From contig NZ_BCFK01000037.1 in NCBI RefSeq assembly GCF_001417815.1, forward strand, positions 20,471-84,470: a DNA stretch of 64,000 nucleotides, in the 5' to 3' direction. The number at the start of each line of letters is the position of its first letter. Position 1 is the stretch's first letter. A program made the position numbers and the translations under genes. The notes under the pieces are model-generated. The model did not search any database and was not told where the DNA came from. It saw nothing but the letters and a program-made list of their open reading frames with translations. The DNA comes from Bifidobacterium aesculapii. Its GTDB lineage: Bacteria > Actinomycetota > Actinomycetes > Actinomycetales > Bifidobacteriaceae. Of the stretch, positions 63,518 through 64,000 are shown in pieces.

Positions 63518-64000
63518 GTGAGCGCATCGCAGGGTATGGACGAGCCACAGCACAACCCGGAAACTTCCGACGTACAGAAGACTCCCAGCAAACAGGAAGC
63601 TGCGGGCACACCCCGTACACAATCGGACTCCGACGCACAGGAGACCGCCAGAGCACCGGAAATCCACGGCACGCAGAAAGACCTCACCGTGCAGCCGGAC
63701 TCCGACGCACAGGGAATCCCCTGCATTCAGGAAACGGAGACTTCCAGCGCCCCGGTAACCCCCAGCGCCCAAAAGCCCGTCGACACGACGCTCACCGGCA
63801 CACCTGGCCCAACGGATACGCCCGTCGACACAGCCAATCCAACGGGCATGCCTGCGGCGACTACATTCCTGCCCACCGGCACACCCGATTCGACGGAGGC
63901 ACCCACCGGCACACCCGCCCCGGCGATTGCGCCCACCCCGACCACATCCTCGGGCGACGCGGCACGCGGGGCGCGCAGCGTCGCCCGAGCGGCGGTTGCG
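63518..64000 (+). CDS. Pro/Thr-rich N-terminal region of an unidentified protein (partial, runs off the window)
   Basis: An uninterrupted frame of 161 codons from a GTG at 63518 (AGGAATAGGT upstream; ATG at 63536 alternative) to the window end. The start reads MSASQGMDEPQHNPETSDVQ. Degenerate repeats (QSDSDAQE, QPDSDAQG, then PTGTPD and PTGTPA) make a polar, disordered stretch. No signal peptide is visible, so this is probably a cytoplasmic leader of a larger protein, whose function lies beyond the edge. Confidence 0.55.
   Translation, partial: MSASQGMDEPQHNPETSDVQKTPSKQEAAGTPRTQSDSDAQETARAPEIHGTQKDLTVQPDSDAQGIPCIQETETSSAPVTPSAQKPVDTTLTGTPGPTDTPVDTANPTGMPAATTFLPTGTPDSTEAPTGTPAPAIAPTPTTSSGDAARGARSVARAAVA

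Overview
The window is a high-GC Gram-positive chromosome segment that I place in Bifidobacterium. The evidence is the gatCAB operon order, a MINPP-type phytase, a type II arabinogalactan-degrading surface enzyme cluster (two GH43_24-like and one GH30_5-like), sortase-dependent pili, and the codon and gene style throughout. I cannot name the species from sequence alone. Most genes are on the minus strand.

Layout. 1-9 kb: a secreted phytase (cut by the left edge), a DUF2469 protein, a GNAT acetyltransferase, gatB-gatA-gatC, a TrmH-type methyltransferase and a phosphoribosyltransferase-like protein. 8.9-12.5 kb: a divergent copper locus, csoR and copA, with a clear CsoR operator between them. 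The CopA is abnormal: it has an N-terminal cupredoxin, two in-frame 7-residue repeat arrays, no nucleotide-binding domain, and a C-terminal YHS domain that has its own internal ribosome binding site. 12.9-19.9 kb: an aquaglyceroporin, tRNA-Lys, rpsF-ssb-rpsR-rplI, prs and a MalY-type aminotransferase. 20.6-25.3 kb: a MarR regulator and a heterodimeric ABC exporter pair. 25.3-48 kb: an accessory region in which two copies of a module (mirrored repeat array, tiny zinc-motif gene, conserved non-coding block, palindrome, aldo/keto reductase) flank an Abi-HEPN/ASCH fusion gene and the three galactan hydrolases. 48-49.3 kb: a lower-GC island of unrecognised, partly broken genes. 49.4-56 kb: a pilus operon (minor pilin, major pilin, class C sortase) with an 11-base G tract upstream. 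56.5-64 kb: an amino-acid permease, an AbiL-like RloA/RloB defence pair, UDP-galactopyranose mutase, a Schlafen/AlbA-type regulator with an iterated leader, and a truncated Pro/Thr-rich gene.

How parts work together. The two GH43 enzymes and the GH30 enzyme are predicted to strip beta-1,3 and beta-1,6 galactan from arabinogalactan protein at the cell surface. Two identical 16-bp palindromes (LacI-type operators) stand upstream of the GH30 gene and the distal GH43 gene. The copper pair is a sensor plus exporter. Prs, the OPRT-like protein and the ribosomal and tRNA-amidation genes are housekeeping.

The most unusual features are (1) a family of mirrored 21-bp-period repeat arrays, found intergenically at three loci and in-frame inside copA, (2) the apparent loss of the N domain in CopA, (3) the HEPN-ASCH fusion, and (4) the near-identical duplicated non-coding block. 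Several ordinary enzymes (MalY, both aldo/keto reductases, one ABC exporter) also carry low-complexity loop insertions, which suggests that in-frame repeat expansion is general in this genome.
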